From positions 16,596,691-16,660,690 of the forward strand of contig CP154955.1 in NCBI GenBank assembly GCA_039621445.1: DNA of 64,000 bases, read 5' to 3'. The translations under genes and the position numbers were made by a program. This DNA comes from Euglena gracilis. Taxonomy: Eukaryota; Euglenida; Euglenophyceae; Euglenales. The notes beneath the pieces are model-generated. The model worked only from the letters and a program-made list of their open reading frames with translations. It was not told the origin of the DNA and did not search any database. This document shows positions 62,130-64,000 of the stretch, one piece after another. The stretch's first letter is position 1. Each line of letters opens with the position of its first letter.

Positions 62130-62600
62130 GGAATTTCTTAAGGACCCCCGGGGGGTCCAGCCTCTGGCTGGCAAAAAGGCTGCTGGCTGGATTTGAGCTG
62201 CTGGCTGGACCCCCCCCCCCGGGGTGGGGGAGGGGGGTCCGGGGCTGGAGGGGGCTGGGCTGGGCTGGGTCGAGGGAAAAAAAAATTTCTAACACATTTT
62301 TGCCATTTTCGACATTTTGATGGGTGGAGCTAGATCAAGGCTGGGGGGCTGTGATGGAGGGGCTGCGATGAGGGGAAAAAATGCAGGGATAAGTGAGCTG
62401 GGCAGCCCAGTTGGCTGGCCAGCCTGCGGCCGGCTGGCCCGGCCTCCGGCCGGGCTGGACCCAACTTTATTTCACTCGACCCCGGGGGGGGGACTCCCAG
62501 CCCAAATTTGGGCTGCTGGCTGGATTGAGCTGCTGGCTGGCTGGACCCCCCCCCCCCCGGGGGTAGGGTACCCTCTGGCTTAAGAAATTCCCTGGTTGGG
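62130..62600. repeat. Element with CTTAAGGACCCC / GGCTTAAGAAATTCCC ends
   Basis: GGGAATTTCTTAAGGACCCC left, GGCTTAAGAAATTCCCTGG right, interior with repeated GGCTGCTGGCTGGA and GGCCGGCTGGCC. Inverted arms about 14 bp. Upstream of AQR exon 1. Confidence 0.75.
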
Positions 62601-62604
62601 AGAC

Positions 62605-63245
62605 TCCTCACATACTTTCAAATTTGTCATATTTTGCATTTGGGAGTGCGTGGACACCCCACCAGCAAACTTTGCAGACAAATATTGTTTGCATTGTTCG
62701 ACTAATTTTCTTTTGAAGCGCAGAGAGCAAATATCGTGAGGAGTAGGGTGAGCAGCAAACAGATGAGTAGGAGTGGGCTCAAGGTTCCTTCAGTTCTGTA
62801 TGATAGACGTGGAAGTGTGTCCAAATAAATACTCCCAGCTGCTCAAATCTCCTCACACACCACCGTCCGTACAGGTCTCACAGTTTTGAAGCACCATTTT
62901 TTCAGCAGTATTGTATGCCAGAAATGGATTTCGGGACGCGTATTGTGTGTGGTCGGAGTTGGCTGCGGCGCTATTGTGGGCAAGGCCGTGCTGTTGGCGT
63001 TGGGGTCAGTTCCTTGAAAATCAGCCCAAAATTGGACTCACCTAAATTTTTGGGAGTACCGTCATTTTTGTTTCACGATATATACCTCTCAGTAAGGCAA
63101 ACGTTTCCAAAATCTCCCTTGCCCCCTCCACAGACCTCCAAACCTCCACACACTTGTTAAAGTTGGGCATTGGGTGAGGTTTCGCAGAAAAAAAACCGTT
63201 TGCATGCACATAAGATCCAAAAATTTGTTGCTGCCCTCTGTGGGA
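62605..63245. other. No gene seen
   Basis: A weak plus-strand frame (62915-63160) has no family resemblance. Confidence 0.4.
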
Positions 63246-63249
63246 AACC

Positions 63250-63400
63250 GTCCCCTGACAGGTTGTTGGCAGGTGACAGGGACTGTTTCCCGCAGTGGAC
63301 ATTTGACAAAACCGATGGATTTCAACCCTGACAACCTCCTATCCCAGGTTGGGCACCACCAGCTGACAGTTTCCCGGGCAAGACATGGACATTCTTGTGC
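63250..63400. repeat. CCCTGACAGGTTG dyad repeat cluster
   Basis: CCCCTGACAGGTTGTTGGCA, GTGACAGGGACTGTTTCCCG, CAGCTGACAGTTTCCCGGGC; same family as 9655-9830. Confidence 0.6.
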
Positions 63401-63795
63401 ATGGCAGTTCTGCACAAAAATTTTAAAGAAAGCATGTGGAAATATGAGAAAAATGTCATTTCAAAAAACAACCAAAAATCTCTTCAAAAGATGCAAAAAT
63501 GGGTAAAAATGGGTAAAAATGCAAAAACTGGGAAATCACACACACACACAAAACGCCCCAAAAAGCCAGAAACAAAAAAACTGGGTCAAAAATTGAAAAA
63601 AATGTGCAATTCTGGAATTTTTTTTTAAAAAAAGTGCGAAAAAATGAGGTGAACCCCTCGTCTTTACCAAAACTTGAGTTGAAAAATTCACAATTTTACC
63701 ACAAAATGAAGGATTTATTGTGAAAAACTGTAATATCTCCCAAAAATTTCAGGTTTTTTCCCTGAATGCCTTTGCACCTTTGCATACAATTCTTT

Positions 63796-64000
63796 ATCGA
63801 CCCTGGGGGGTCACTCCACTCTTTGAAAAACCAGTCAGTCACTTTTTTCGGGAAACCAGTCAGTCACCCCCCCCCCCCGGGGGTCGGCCACTCAGGAAAA
63901 CCGGCCACTTTCCAGCCACTTTAGGCCATTTTAGGCCAAACAATTTTCCCTGGCGCCAAAGGCGCCGGTCACTCAAGCCACTTTTCCCACCCCTGGCCGA
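63796..64000. repeat. Family E element, cut by window end
   Basis: CGACCCTGGGGGGTCACTCC, two AAACCAGTCAGTCAC copies and a GGCGCCAAAGGCGCC hairpin at 63953-63967. Confidence 0.6.

Overview
The window is eukaryotic nuclear DNA. Short GC-rich exons sit in long introns full of G/C homopolymer runs, microsatellites and inverted-repeat elements. Two multi-exon genes lie head to tail on the minus strand. No rRNA, tRNA, CRISPR or prokaryotic-style operon was seen.

Gene 1 (about 60490 down to 17523) is a nearly complete orthologue of Aquarius (AQR, EMB-4), the SF1 RNA helicase that binds introns in the spliceosome. Thirty-five exons, about 4.36 kb of exon sequence, could be placed in order and in frame. 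Gene 2 (about 11872 down to 238, probably running off the left edge) is a non-canonical poly(A)/terminal uridylyl polymerase with all three catalytic aspartates. Between them are two unassigned GC-rich exons (13684-13776 and 13001-13363).

The AQR gene mixes intron classes. Of 34 introns, 24 fit GT-AG and one GC-AG. Seven have no usable GT-AG borders at the position the protein alignment demands; instead they have complementary ends, with CAG at about +4 to +6 and CTG at about -8 to -6. That is the published signature of euglenid nonconventional introns. Together with degenerate TTAGGG-type repeats and an articulin-like VPV repeat protein, it makes a euglenid (Euglenozoa) the best guess. This is inference; no species can be named.

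The introns hold several families of 250-450 bp elements with terminal inverted repeats. Many end in TAAACCCCCC and GGGGGGTTTA and differ in the motif just inside. Other features are: a plus-strand, intronless ORF of about 820 codons with a downstream poly(A) run (23.4-27.1 kb), nested antisense in an AQR intron and retroposon-like; three tandem 1121-bp repeats packed with GC palindromes (56.5-60.1 kb); a 308-bp direct duplication (35.0 and 35.9 kb); and a long inverted repeat around AQR exon 4.

Exon borders come from reading splice signals and reading frame against remembered AQR and TUTase family sequence. They are good to a few bases where GT-AG is clear and less certain elsewhere.
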